The notes beneath the pieces are model-generated. The model had not been told where the DNA came from and did not search any database. It was given only the letters and a program-made list of their open reading frames with translations. From Heliopora coerulea (taxonomy: Eukaryota > Cnidaria > Anthozoa > Scleralcyonacea > Helioporidae), in the NCBI GenBank assembly GCA_030142905.1, contig JASJOG010000020.1, positions 1,425,501 through 1,489,500 on the forward strand: 64,000 bases of DNA, read 5' to 3'. The translations under genes were made by a program, and so were the position numbers. Below, one piece after another: positions 50,501-62,431 of this stretch; position 1 is the stretch's first letter, and each line of letters begins with the position of its first letter.

Positions 50501-51836
50501 CAACTTTCGAAATAAGAGCAGAATATGAAAGTTTATTGCATAGAAAGTAGTTTTGCAGTGATTTGAGTGGTTTTTGAGCGAAATTACGTTGATAATTTGA
50601 GGTGGGAAAATTTGACCAAAATGTAAAGGGGTTAACCTTTGGTTTTTGACGATTTTTCGACCAATTTTCAACTTTCGAAATAAGAGCAGAATCTGAAAGT
50701 TTATTTCATAGAAAGTAGTTTTGCAGTGATTTGAGTGGTTTTTGAGCGAAATTACGTTGATAATTTGAGGTGGGAAAATTTGACCAAAATGTAAAGGGGT
50801 TAACCTTTGGTTTTTGACGATTTTTCGACCAATTTTCAACTTTCGAAATAAGAGCAGAATCTGAAAGTTTATTTCATAGAAAGTAGTTTTGCAGTGATTT
50901 GAGTGGTTTTTGAGTGAAATTACGTTGATAATTTGAGGTGGGAAAATTTGACCAAAATGTAAAGGGGTTAACCTTTGGTTTTTGACGATTTTTCGACCAA
51001 TTTTCAACTTTCGAAATAAGAGCAGAATATGAAAGTTTATTGCATAGAAAGTAGTTTTGCAGTGATTTGAGTGGTTTTTGAGCGAAATTACGTTGATAAT
51101 TTGAGGTGGAAAAATTTGACCAAAATGTAAAGGGGTTAACCTTTGGTTTTTGACGATTTTTCGACCAATTTTCAACTTTCGAAATAAGAGCAGAATCTGA
51201 AAGTTTATTGCATAGAAAGTAGTTTTGCAGTGATTTGAGTGGTTTTTGAGCGAAATTACGTTGATAATTTGAGGTGGGAAAATTTGACCAAAATGTAAAG
51301 GGGTTAACCTTTGGTTTTTGACGATTTTTCGACCAATTTTCAACTTTCGAAATAAGAGCAGAATCTGAAAGTTTATTGCATAGAAAGTAGTTTTGCAGTG
51401 ATTTGAGTGGTTTTTGAGCGAAATTACGTTGATAATTTGAGGTGGGAAAATTTGACCAAAATGTAAAGGGGTTAACCTTTGGTTTTTGACGATTTTTCGA
51501 CCAATTTTCAACTTTCGAAATAAGAGCAGAATCTGAAAGTTTATTGCATAGAAAGTAGTTTTGCAGTGATTTGAGTGGTTTTTGAGCGAAATTACGTTGA
51601 TAATTTGAGGTGGGAAAATTTGACCAAAATGTAAAGGGGTTAACCTTTGGTTTTTGACGATTTTTCGACCAATTTTCAACTTTCGAAATAAGAGCAGAAT
51701 ATGAAAGTTTATTGCATAGAAAGTAGTTTTGCAGTGATTTGAGTGGTTTTTGAGTGAAATTACGTTGATAATTTGAGGTGGAAAAATTTGACCAAAATGT
51801 AAAGGGGTTAACCTTTGGTTTTTGAAGATTTTTCGA
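29539..51836. repeat. 22.3-kb satellite array of 168-bp units, about 132 copies
   Basis: The unit consensus, starting AAAGGGGTTAACCTTTGG, is 168 bp and 33% GC. GTAAAG markers fall exactly every 168 bases from 30295 to 51799, which is 128 periods with no net indel. To the left, four more units are strongly diverged, with spacings of 157-167. To the right the array stops sharply at about 51836 inside a unit. Units differ at a few recurrent positions (GAATATG/GAATCTG, GGTGGG/GGTGGA, TTGCATAG/TTTCATAG, GCGAAATT/GGAAAATT). Long open frames on the minus strand (30284-35887, 35936-39079, 39149-51679, one shared frame) are a by-product of a period divisible by 3. Near-nucleosome unit size and AT richness would suit a centromeric or heterochromatic satellite; this is inference. 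Confidence 0.97.
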
Positions 51837-51842
51837 GGTATT

Positions 51843-52390
51843 ACACCAAGTGAAAAATGGAATTTTGGCCGTTTTTAACCTGGTAAAAGAATTCACTTGG
51901 GAATTGTTACACCAAGTGAAAAATGGAATTTTGGCCGTTTTTGACTTGGTAAAAGAATTCCCTTGGGAATTGTTACACCAAGTGAAAAGTGGAATTTTGG
52001 CAGTTTTTGACTTGGTAAAAGAATTCCCTTGGGAATTGTTGCACCAAGTGAAAAGTGGAATTTTGGCCGTTTTTGACCTGGGAAAAGAATTTACTTGGGA
52101 ATTGTTACACCAAGTGAAAAATGGAATTTTGGCCGTTTTTGACCTGGGAAAAGAATTCCCTTGGGAATTGTTACACCAAGTGAAAAATGGAATTTTGGCC
52201 GTTTTTGACCTGGGAAAAGAATTCCCTTGGGAATTGTTACACCAAGTGAAAAATGGAATTTTGGCCGTTTTTGACCTGGGAAAAGAATTCCCTTGGGAAT
52301 TGTTACACCAAGTGAAAAATGGAATTTTGGCCGTTTTTGACCTGGGAAAAGAATTCCCTTGGGAATTTTTACACCAAGTGAAAAATTGAA
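51843..52390. repeat. 66-bp tandem array, about 8 units
   Basis: CACCAAGTGAAAA recurs every 66 bases from about 51844 to 52372. Each unit has an AATTCCC-TT-GGGAATT hairpin and a second inverted pair (CTTGG/CCAAG). Units become worn after 52390. It directly abuts the 168-bp satellite. Both strands stay open because 66 is divisible by 3, so the apparent proteins are not credible genes. Confidence 0.95.
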
Positions 52391-54599
52391 TTTAGGTCGA
52401 TTTTGACTTGGCAAAATAAATCCCATGGGAATTCGAGTCCCCTTGGGAATTAACGATTTTGTCACTTTTGATTTGAATCCCTCTTAAGGGAAGTAAACGG
52501 CCCATGTATCGATGCGCAAGCAGAAATATACCAGACATAACTTTGCACTGGTAAAAAGAATCCTGAAGCCCAAGCCAAGAAGTTCCTAAGTGCACACAAG
52601 CGAATAAATTGCACAAGGACAAATGCCCTAGTAGACGCCAAAGGCACCAAACTGCAAGCAGAAATATACACGTGACTTAAGTATGCACAAACGAAGATGG
52701 ACCCAAGGACCTATGTGGAAGCCAAAACGATGCGCGAGAACTAAACTTTTTGCCGTTCATTACCAGGAAGTATACTTTCATCAACGTCGACCTCTAATAT
52801 ATTATGTGACCAAAGCTTCCAGTACAGATAGCTTAGATAATGTATGTTAGCGAAGTGCTGTGAACTAAAGTTCGTCAACAGTATGAAACATGTTAAGTTT
52901 CCACATGACCTTCAACAGACTTGCAACAAACTGGACAAATCTGTTGCCTAATTAGAATTTTATTTTCTCTTACGTATGTTAGAATCGCTCATCTATTGAC
53001 ACTTTCGAATGCCTTTGCGTATCTATGCTAATCCTGCCAAAATTTAAAACGTGTTACGATAAAATTTAGTTCCGTGTCGAGTTCGAAGTTGGCGTTAATA
53101 ATTGTATATTTTCTGGCACGGAATAGCTGATGGCGTAATGTGCAAACTAAAGGATGCCTTAATACCCATGAATAGACGAAAATGCCCACCCGCAAATAAA
53201 TTCTCAGGTACTTACCACAATCGAAGGACTACTTCGGCTTCTATACCAAAGTAGCAATGTGATAGCAGAAGAATGTCCATGCCCGGACATCAGCGACTCA
53301 AAGAATGGTCAGGAAACTCTTGTTTTGGTTCGCTTTTGTGCGGAATCAACGAGCTCAACATGGTTGATGTTCGAAATAATTAAGCAATCAACTAACAAAA
53401 ACGTTCGAGTTCAGTCTCTCAACCGTGCCAAACGAATGAATGGTAAAGCCCCTTTCAACATAAGTCAAAGCTTCAATATCTTTCTTTGCCAGCCGCTTTG
53501 AAGTTAGAGTTTCCATACCATTCTTCGACCGACGGCGCTTACAAGTAACTAAAAAAGATCCCTATTGAAAAATATCCAAAGACCTTGACGCAAGTGAACC
53601 CCCGAATTGATCACATATACGTAGGGTCGTTTGTACAAAGCTTGGATATCCGATAGATTACTGCTGATATCGGATGATTCAGTCGACAGAAATTTCTCCA
53701 CCCATATGTTTGGTTCTTGTGAACATAAGTAACACCGATCACTCCCTGTCGTGCCAGAATAACTGCCACATAGGGCTAATCGACTGGACACATCCTTCAT
53801 ACTGAACAACTGACCCCAGTAAAAATGCTGATCACTACAGACCAAGAACAAGTGGAAAGACACGGAGACCAATCTCTACCTTTTTTACAACTACGGTTAC
53901 AATATCACAAATTAATACACGAAGTTATGCCAATTTTTCACAGTCTAAACTCTGGTGAACCAAGGCTTAGACGGTCTGCGGGGCTGGCTAAAGTATACGA
54001 ACAGGTGTAGGGTGGGGTCCGCCCGACCATCCTCCCTTATCAAGGTGTCCCAGTCCATTCCCAGAGGCCAAGACTACCAGAGAAAGTCATCCTTATCTGG
54101 CTTCCATTCAGTGCAAGTTTTCATTTCAAACTAACGTAAATCCTTTCCACAGGATTGGGGTCTTAATCTCAGTTCGATTCCACTTCAAAGTAAAATCAAA
54201 GTCTACCAATGATTATTTGGATAAAATGCTAATTAAACCAAAGACGATTACAACTGGATTTCGTTTCTGCCATGTACACACTTCATCATTGATATGCATT
54301 TACAATCATGCTTGGGTAATCGCAGCCAAAACATTAACCACAACGCATATTAGAATTAGGGGAAACTTACGGCAAAACGAAGAAATCCCGCATTTCATGG
54401 ATATTATCATATACAGTCACTAACATACTGTATCACCAATTAAAAACCTTTGAGAAGCAGAATTAACTTCATATATTGGTTGCCTGAGAAGCTGAAAAAC
54501 GCCAAGGCAACTAAATTATATTCTTTTAGACACTGATACACTGACTGAACTTATTTTTCAAGTTTTGAAACGAATGAACGAAATGAATGAACGATGGCC
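52391..54599. other. Intergenic, no gene recognised
   Basis: Immediately after the 66-bp array, sequence with CCCATGGGAATT and CCCTTGGGAATT looks like decayed units. GCAAGCAGAAATATAC occurs twice about 140 bp apart (near 52520 and 52660), a trace of a short duplication. The remainder has short open frames without domains or splice support. Confidence 0.35.
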
Positions 54600-55690
54600 A
54601 TTTGTTGTTTGTCCGTCGTTCTTGACGATGACCAAGACATCAAATGCGGTGGGTGAAGACTAGCGGTGTGTCCGGCCGTGGATGATGACTTCAATGCGAG
54701 CACGGACGGCTCTGCCACAGATCAGGCACAGGAAGTCTGCTGGAGCAGAAGCTGTAGCACTAGACTTGTTGTGGCTACAGCTTCCAGTCTATCCGCACCT
54801 GCTGCTTTGTCACTCACCTACCGCCACAGGACTTTTAGGGGATTGATGTCTTGACTTGCGCGTGAATTTGATTTAAGTGAGGGAGAGTTGCAGAGCATCG
54901 TCAGCATCACTCTCTTGTCCCAGTCCATCGGCACTCAGTGGCAAGACGGAGTCGAGACGGCTGGGGGTGGGTCGGGATGCGGTGGATGGCCAGCAGTGTA
55001 CGTCATGTCGCACTGTGCCCTAGATGCGCTCAGTGGCGTAGGCAGAGAATCTGTGATACCCGGGACCAGGAAGCATTCTAATTAGAGGGGTCCAGGGGCA
55101 TGCTCCCTGGAAAATGTTTGAATTCTTGGGTCTCTAAAAGACTATTTCTTGCATTATGAGGGCGCTATTCTCGTTTTTTTAGGCTGCGACGCCGAACTAG
55201 TTTCGAAGGCTTCAATTGGCGTTAAACTCGCACAGATCCTCCAAATTACTTTTTAAACCACGCGATACCTCACTGATGAAAACAAATTGCGCGAGTTTTT
55301 AGTGTGGGAGAAAAGAATTGTGCAATGAAATTCCATTTGTGGACCAAACTTAAAGAGCTGATATCAAATTGTTCAAAATTTGTCGTGTATTTTTCAGTTG
55401 AATGTGCCAAATACGTTTTGGGAAACGCCCACGTTCGCAGCTGACGCCCAGGCCTGGGCCCCGGTGGGCCCGGGTCCGGCTATACGCCACTGGGTGCGCT
55501 CCACAGCGCAGTTTTACCATTGCTCCGTTTGCCATCATTTTCAGAGTTCCTGGCAGGCTTTCACGGCTACCGTAGCGGCCATGGAGCACGATGCTCCACC
55601 GTACTTCGCCCTGCCAGGCAGTCTCCTACTTGATGTTGCCCGCCGTGCACGACAAGGACGTGGGGTTGGATTTTGCACGGCGATGGCCAC
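54600..55690 (-). mobile_element. LINE 3'-terminal fragment, split by a hAT insertion
   Basis: On the minus strand 54728-54660 reads CLICGRAVRARIEVIIHGRT followed by HR and a stop. This matches the C..CGR..SRI...H.R zinc-finger-like tail found at the end of many animal LINE proteins. It is followed by a short 3' region ending GACGGACAAACAAC near 54600. The GC-rich sequence resumes across the hAT at 55031-55492 and continues to about 55690. The reverse transcriptase is not recognisable, so the extent is approximate. Confidence 0.5.
55031..55492. mobile_element. Non-autonomous hAT element, 462 bp
   Basis: The ends are CAGTGGCGTAGGC and, reversed, CAGTGGCGTATAGC. Flanks are GATGCGCT (55023-55030) and GGTGCGCT (55493-55500), an 8-bp duplication with one mismatch. 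No transposase is present. It is inserted in the LINE fragment and hence younger than it. Confidence 0.75.
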
Positions 55691-56608
55691 TTAATGTCTT
55701 GTAACCACATTGCCAGAGCCTCGATAAGTTTTTGGTAAGAAAATAATGAAATCCAGGTATTCACGGGTATTACGTGAAATCAAGAATTGACAATACGATA
55801 ATTGCTTATAGTTTGTCCAGAGACATCTTTTGGAAGTGTATCATTCATGTTCTTGTCATCAAGCCTGCAAGATATACTTGTTAAAAATTAAAACAAATTT
55901 CAAAAATTTAGTATATCAATTGAAAGATCAGTCAAAAACATGCAATGTTAAATTAATCTTATTATTTCACCTCTTGTATAATTATGTTGGGTAAATGTTG
56001 TCGCAGGATCCTTCAAAATACTGTATTACCTTTTCGCTATACGGTAATCGTCATGGGTTATGGCAACATTTTCAGATAAATCGATTGCAGTCTGATTACA
56101 AACTTGTTCTGTTAAAATGGCTTTAACCCCCAACCGCGCATATAGACGCAATTTAACGTATGCAAATTGGATGCATGAACAGATTTCAATAGACTTTCAA
56201 CAGGATTTTGAAAAGACTGACTGATTTATAACTTCTTTGAAAAATTCAGGCTTGAAAGGGTTAATCTTTTACAATACCATGAAGCCATTTAACCCAATAA
56301 TCAAATTTTAAACTGCTTGGGACGACTCGACAGACTTTTGAATTCACGAATGACAACTCAAAAAAATTCTCATTACATGCTGCAAACACGTGAAAAGCTT
56401 TCTGTCGTTCCTTACCTAGATCTAAATGAAACAATTGTTCACGCTTGGTATTACAGCATAACCAAATACTGTTATAGGCTCAGTCTAAATATTTTAATTT
56501 AGCTCAAAACTGTTACTGATTATCCAAATATTTAGTCTCCATGTTTAGTTTTCTATTGATAGGGGATAAAAATTTGCCAACATACAATTTAAAATATTTC
56601 ATCTCAGG
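55691..56608. other. Intergenic AT-rich DNA, no gene recognised
   Basis: No repeat, RNA gene or coding signal that I can support was seen between the LINE fragment and the right arm of the inverted repeat. Confidence 0.35.
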
Positions 56609-57639
56609 CTAAATTTGTATACAACATTAAATCCACCTGTGTCAAAAATTCAACTTGGTTTCTCCCAGTAATACAGTTGATTTGAGTGGAAAAAAATTCC
56701 AGTTTGCCAGGAATTATAGTTGGTAACCTATTGAAATAAAATGAGAAAAAAAATTGGACAATGAATTACTGTACTACAAGACAATTTATAGTTCTTGATG
56801 ATTATTGTTAATGACAATTTGTACTCAATTATAAAAGGCATATATTCTGCAAATTTCAAGTGTTGGGAAATAGGATAATTCTGAAAAAGAATTCTGTTAC
56901 TCAGGTGCTCTGTCCCTAAAAAGAATTTTTTGTTGTATTCAGTGGTTTATTTAATCATTTGAGCATCCATTAGCATTCTTTGTAATCAAGAAATTTTTAT
57001 TACGGTGAAACATCCTCCAGAAGACCTTCATCCTTGACATTATTTTTGCAGATTATATTCCTTGTTTAACGCTTTGATGTTCAGAAGTCCCACTTCACTG
57101 AATTAAATCCTCTAGCATTTGCCAGAATAGAATTCAGTTGAGCACTCTTGCCCATCTGTGGATTTATCTTTCCTTTAAATCCAATGATATCAAGAAACGA
57201 AGGGTAAAAACAATAGAAATTTAGCCAAAGCAATTTCTGATTTTTGTCATTTAAGCCCCACTTCTGAGTTTGAATTTAAAGACTGACTGTGGGAGCACCC
57301 CCCTTGATGAGCAAAATTGCCTGGCCTAGGCAGAGTAAAATTGACTGGAGTTAGAGTAAAACAATAGAAGTCTCAAACTTGAAAATTGTACTCAAAGGGG
57401 AATGTCTGTATTGGCAAGAGTTAAGGTGTACAAAAAGAAGATTTATTAAAGCAATTGTACAAAATTTATTCAATCTTTGCAAAAATTAAGGCCAATTTAA
57501 GATTCTTTTATGTGCATTTTAATTAGCCTCACTATACTTAATTTTTGATTAATAATTGACAGGCATTTTCTTGTGAGTGCAAGGCTAGTAAGGCAACTTT
57601 TTGGATAACTCTTAACTTTATTATGTTGAATTGACAGAC

Positions 57640-58620
57640 TTCTTGGAACCTGCTCTCTGCCATTCACAATTGCTATCGTCACTGTTGTAATGACTTCCGT
57701 CATTGACTCAACTTGAGTCTGATCCAATTTTCACTTTTTGAAGGACTCAACTCCAGTCACTCTTTGTGGCCATCAAAAGTTATCTGTCTTTTTAAGGACA
57801 CAATTTGTAACAACTTTTCACTGATGCAACTGTAAGTATAATGTTGTTGTTTGATGTTTGAGAAACGAGAGCTAGGATATATTAAGGAAGATGAACGATC
57901 TTCAAGCTCAAAAATCATTTTCTGAGTATCGAGCTTGAAGATCATTCATCTACCTTATAATGTTGTTGTTCATAATGGACATGAAAATGCTATTGTTAAA
58001 AAATAGAGATAAAAATGTGAAAATCCAAAATACTACCCCTTGAATTCTTTTACTTAGACAGCACAACAAATACACATAAGAACTGAACTAAAAAAGTCAG
58101 AAAAAGTCCTTTAGATGAATGAATCTCCATTTAAAATATTTGGAGAATGTGGCAAGACACACATTTACAGATGCCCAGGGGAGGAATTTAATGCTGAATG
58201 CCTGATGCCCACAGCCAATCAAGGTGGGGGGGGGAAAATCCAGGTTTAAGGGTGTTCGACTGTCGTGAATGTTGGTCATATCTACCACATAGAATTTTTT
58301 TGCATCAGTTTATCTGAGCAAATTTTAATGCACCACATGTGGTCATCATTTGTACAATATAGGTGTAAACATCAAATCCTATTTCAGCAGGACAACGGCC
58401 CAATACATACAACAAAGTCAATGGAAAAAGTACACTAAACTGGTTCAGTAGTTAGTCAACAATGGTCGATTAGCCTACACAGTCCCCAGATCTTACATGG
58501 AAAACCTATGGCAGGGGTTGTAAATGTAACTTCACCATGCCTGGCCCCAATCCCCAAACAAAGACTAGCTTTTTGCAGTTCTTAAAGGGGTGCTTCAACT
58601 TAATTTGGCATTAAAATTGA
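57640..58620 (+). pseudogene. Tc1/mariner-type transposase fossil (right arm)
   Basis: ESPFKIFGEC occurs from 58121 and HQILFQQDNGPIHTTK at 58370-58417. Further on, SPDLT and MENLWQGL, in shifted frames, correspond to the SPDLNPIENLW motif with the third catalytic acidic residue. Several stops and frameshifts break it. It is the inverted counterpart of the left-arm fossil and keeps the C-terminal motif better. Confidence 0.65.
57837..57970. mobile_element. 104-bp foldback insertion with 15-bp target duplication
   Basis: TATAATGTTGTTGTT occurs at 57837-57851 and at 57956-57970. Between them, 57852-57955 contains a hairpin with arms AAGATGAACGATCTTCAAGC and GCTTGAAGATCATTCATCT. The left arm of the inverted repeat, near 27140-27165, has a single copy of the 15-mer, the empty site. 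The element type is unknown. Confidence 0.75.
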
Positions 58621-59340
58621 CTAGACTTTGACCATTGATAACAGTTTTCAGCTCCAAAACATGAAAAGCCTGTACTCTTATGAAAAGTATGCACTTTCAG
58701 CTAAACGTTGAAATAACATTTTACCCAATTTGAATGCCTGGATTGTAATATGAGACTAAATAAACCACTGTCCATGAAAAGTCTTATTTCACAGACTAAA
58801 AAAATGCCCCACCACATTATCTTGCACACAATTGAATGAATTTAAATAATTTCCCTGGCAAAAGACTAAATATCAAACTATGCCACTCTTAGTCATTTTT
58901 TTTTGATATTCACTTTGGCTGCCATGGAAACACCATTTTATCCTAACTGATGAAAAATTGAGGTGATGCACTCCCTGAAATGTCAATATGCTCAATATGT
59001 GCCAATTGAAAGACCTTTGCCTGCTTCAAGTCTGAACAGAGAGAAGCAGTCATCAATGCAAAGGGTGGTCACTGCGTGTGTTAGAATGCTTAAATTAACA
59101 GGTTGTGTGATCAGTAACAGGTGTTAAATGGACATAACTGATCACTCCATATCATACAGTATTAGTATTTTATCCCTTCATTATTCTAACACAATGTAGT
59201 ATCAAGCATTATATTACTGTACATGTAAAACTTAGGATAAAATAAAATGCACATATCAAGATTGCCTTGATAGGGTTACATTTTCAGTTTCTACAAGACT
59301 TTTATCTCAGTGTTTTACCAATAGCTCTATAAAATAAAAT

Positions 59341-59551
59341 GTATTCAAAAAAATAAAGACATCATGGAAAACTCAAGATATGAGTCAAAACAAGGCAAGT
59401 ATATGAGACTGTAATATTTCAACCTAATTACAGATGACTTTGACTGTCTGATGATGACTTTGTAATAAAGTCAAAATATTACAGTCTCATATACTCGTTG
59501 TTTTGACTCATATCTTCAGTTTTCCAAGATGCCTTAATTTTTTGGAATGTT
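59341..59551. mobile_element. Foldback with hammerhead-like core
   Basis: Arms of about 85 bp (59341-59428 and 59465-59551) pair imperfectly; AGATATGAGTCAAAACAA and TATATGAGACTGTAATATT are the clearest shared words. In and beside the spacer lies CTGATGA (59448), T, a perfect hairpin GACTTT/AAAGTC, then AAAA where related copies have GAAA. Confidence 0.6.
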
Positions 59552-61757
59552 TTATTTTATACTTTTTTAAGTTGTTGGCTGGTTGTGGTTTTTGGTCAAA
59601 TAGCTTTATCATGTCCACTTTTTGTATGATTTGAGTGTTTAAGGTAAATGCATATCATTCAAATGGGAATGACTCAAAATGATCCATTTGAAGAGAAGTC
59701 ATGAAAAAATGGCTTGGCAACCATATTCCAATCAGCAACCATACAGTAAGACTCAAATCAGCTAGAATATGGTGTATCTTGCAAGTAACTTGAACAAAAT
59801 TGTTCAAGGAAAGACAAATAATTTAATTTGTCTGGATAAAAAAGACATAATTGAGTTATCATGGCTGAAGGAAGGACTCCAGCTGACTTTGTTTATCTAA
59901 AAGTATGGATGCTATCTGATGCAAGTTTAAATATTGACTCAATTTCATCTCAGTGAATGACTTTAGTCAACTTAACACAATAGTTGATGGCCAAGGAATG
60001 TAGTTCCACTCAAGTCTCAAATCATTGTGATTCAATTCCAACATTGATTATTTCTATATGAATAATCCATTAATGCATTAAAAGGTTAGGGTACACTTTG
60101 ATATTTTACTCTGGCAACAATCTTACAACTGAACTTGTTGACAAGGATCGGCCCTGGGGGTTAAAGCATTAAACAAGGAACTCTATCCAATCAAAATCTA
60201 TTTATGATACACTGTCTAGAGTAGCAACTATAAGATCTTTTTTCAGTAAAAGTTTATACTTAAACTGAAAAAGGGTGACTGAGAAAAGATGTGCCTCATC
60301 AACATGTTCTAAAATCTTTAAATGTAAATGTAAGTAGTTCTCAATATCTTACATTTGTCCATCTTTACTTCCTGGTTCACTAAACAAATTCAATATCTGG
60401 TTTTCCTAAGAAAGGCAAAAAAAATATCTGCTAATATACAATCAACTTGACATGCCAACATTTAACACATCTATTAATGTAATCATATCTTACACTATTA
60501 CCTCTACTCATCACCTCTCAGTTTTGCACTTCCTCTTAGATATCAAAGTATGTTAACTAACTAGTAATTTATATAGTAACCTAAAGGTATGAGACTCATG
60601 CCTTGAAATTTTTTTGCTACATCAAACTTTGCTCTGGTATCAGCCACACCTGCCCAACCTGCTCCTACAGCCCTGCATACACTTGATCATGTATGACAGT
60701 TGATAACCTTTGTCACACGGAAACACTCTGAGGTGAACTGTACATTGCCACTTTAATAATGTACACTGGCTAACACCAGATGATTTTACTTGTCAAAAGG
60801 ATGAGCCCCAACCTTAATAAGTTAATATTTATGATAATAAAAACATATTTGTGGCAAAGGGTCTGCAGCCAAAAATGTGCCAGGAAATCTACACCACTTG
60901 CTTAACTGAATCAGGACAGGATACAGCTATCCCTCTCTCCTGAATACATGCAAGCCTTTCACTGAGAAGCATGCAATCGCACATGCCTGCCTCCTCACAT
61001 GCCAGAAAAGTTTGAGGCATGCATTTAATCCCATGCCTAGAAAATCAAAAGCACTTTCAACACAATTGGTCATATTGTGTGCATGAAGAAAGAACTTGTC
61101 CCTCTACTCTCTGTTGTCTAATTGCTTTCCTGTTGCATTATTTGTATCTTCTCTGGGTCATCTGCATATCAAAAGAAATTTCAATATCTCCATCAACACT
61201 TATGAAACCACAATTAGCCAACAGCATGATGTATGCCTAGTTGAGTTGATTTTTTTTTGACTGAGTTCCTGTCAGCTTGTTTTCTTTCCAAAACATTAAA
61301 AGATTTATTTAATTATACTGTACTTGCAATGGGATCAAAAATACCGAAAGACAAAAGGAAATTTCATTGCCATAGAGGCATTTAAAAGCTGGAGTAAGGA
61401 GAGCATCTTTGGAGTAAAAACTGTTGTGCATCCCTTGACTAGGCTTACAATGGTAAATTTTATATGGTGCAACCTTTGCCTAAAATAATATGAAAAAGAC
61501 TTTATGAATAGTTTGCTAGTGAAAAGTAGAGCAAGAATTGCAGCCCACTTGTTTATTGATGGAACAATCAGTGACAAAGTATTGGGTATGTTTAGCTATG
61601 ACTGAAGATGCGAGATTTAGGTTTTACTGTTGACCTTTTTAGCAGAATGTTTTTCTGAAAACTCTTGAACATTGTGAATGACTTTTGTTGCTTAGATCAC
61701 CAGACACTTAAGCAAATGTAAAGGACATGTACCTGCCATGGAAAAGGATAGTAATCA

Positions 61758-62185
61758 ATTTCAAAAACATGAGAATACTTTTTAAAGACATGTTTCAGCA
61801 AGACTTATGCAATCTTCAGTTTACAGAGTGATGTTTACAAGGCTTTAAATAGGAATTACAAAATGAACAAATTTAACATATTACTGTGGCGTCATGCTAA
61901 GGTGCTTAATTACAATGACAATATGTTGTATAATGACTAAAAGAGGTGGGAATCAAATGAACAGTTTCCTCTGTTCATACTTATGGTTTGATACTGCCTG
62001 TTTTAGTCATCACATGACATGTTGTCATTGTAATTGACCATCTTAGCATGTTGTCACTGTAATTAGTTAATTTATTCATTCTGTAATTCCTATTTAAAGC
62101 CTTACAAACATTGCCCTGTCAACTGAAGATGGCATATGTCTTGCCAAGCCATGTCTTTAAAAAGTATTCTCATGTTTTTGAAATT
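61758..62185. mobile_element. Foldback with hammerhead-like core, ~190-bp arms
   Basis: Arms 61758-61946 and 61998-62185 pair imperfectly through words such as CATGAGAATACTTTTTAAAG and GGCTTTAAATAGGAATTACA. The left arm (minus strand) has CTGAAGA at 61819-61813 and GAAAC near 61796. The right arm has CTGAAGA at 62123 with a GGCA/TGCC hairpin, but GAAA has decayed. Confidence 0.6.
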
Positions 62186-62431
62186 TGTAACTGTCCTTTT
62201 GCTCACAAGAAGTTTTGAAAAGGATACAAGCTTTAATACCAGTATCAGAAAATATTATTTACAAAATATATGAAAAAAACAACAAACCATGACATGGTAA
62301 AGATTACTCAGAATTGCTAAGGAGTTAAACTAGCTGAGTAACTAAGAAAAGTAGCTAAGTAAAAAGGAAAGACATCTTGCTTTGCTATGCTGTTGTGACT
62401 CATGAATTAATATAAAAACTTTCTTATCTAC

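Noticed and set aside
30284..51679. Proteins of 1867, 1047 and 4176 residues on the minus strand
   Set aside because: They are translations of the 168-bp satellite. Two minus frames are open, variants are mainly amino-acid-changing, and there is no gene context.
29539..51836. CENP-B box in the satellite
   Set aside because: TTTCGACCAATTTTC in the unit matches only the first half of the motif; the required CGGG is absent.
29539..51836. Hammerhead ribozyme in the 168-bp unit
   Set aside because: The consensus has no CTGANGA word on either strand; CTGAAAG is the closest.
51850..52465. Open frames on both strands in the 66-bp array
   Set aside because: They are by-products of a repeat period divisible by 3; both strands are open at once.
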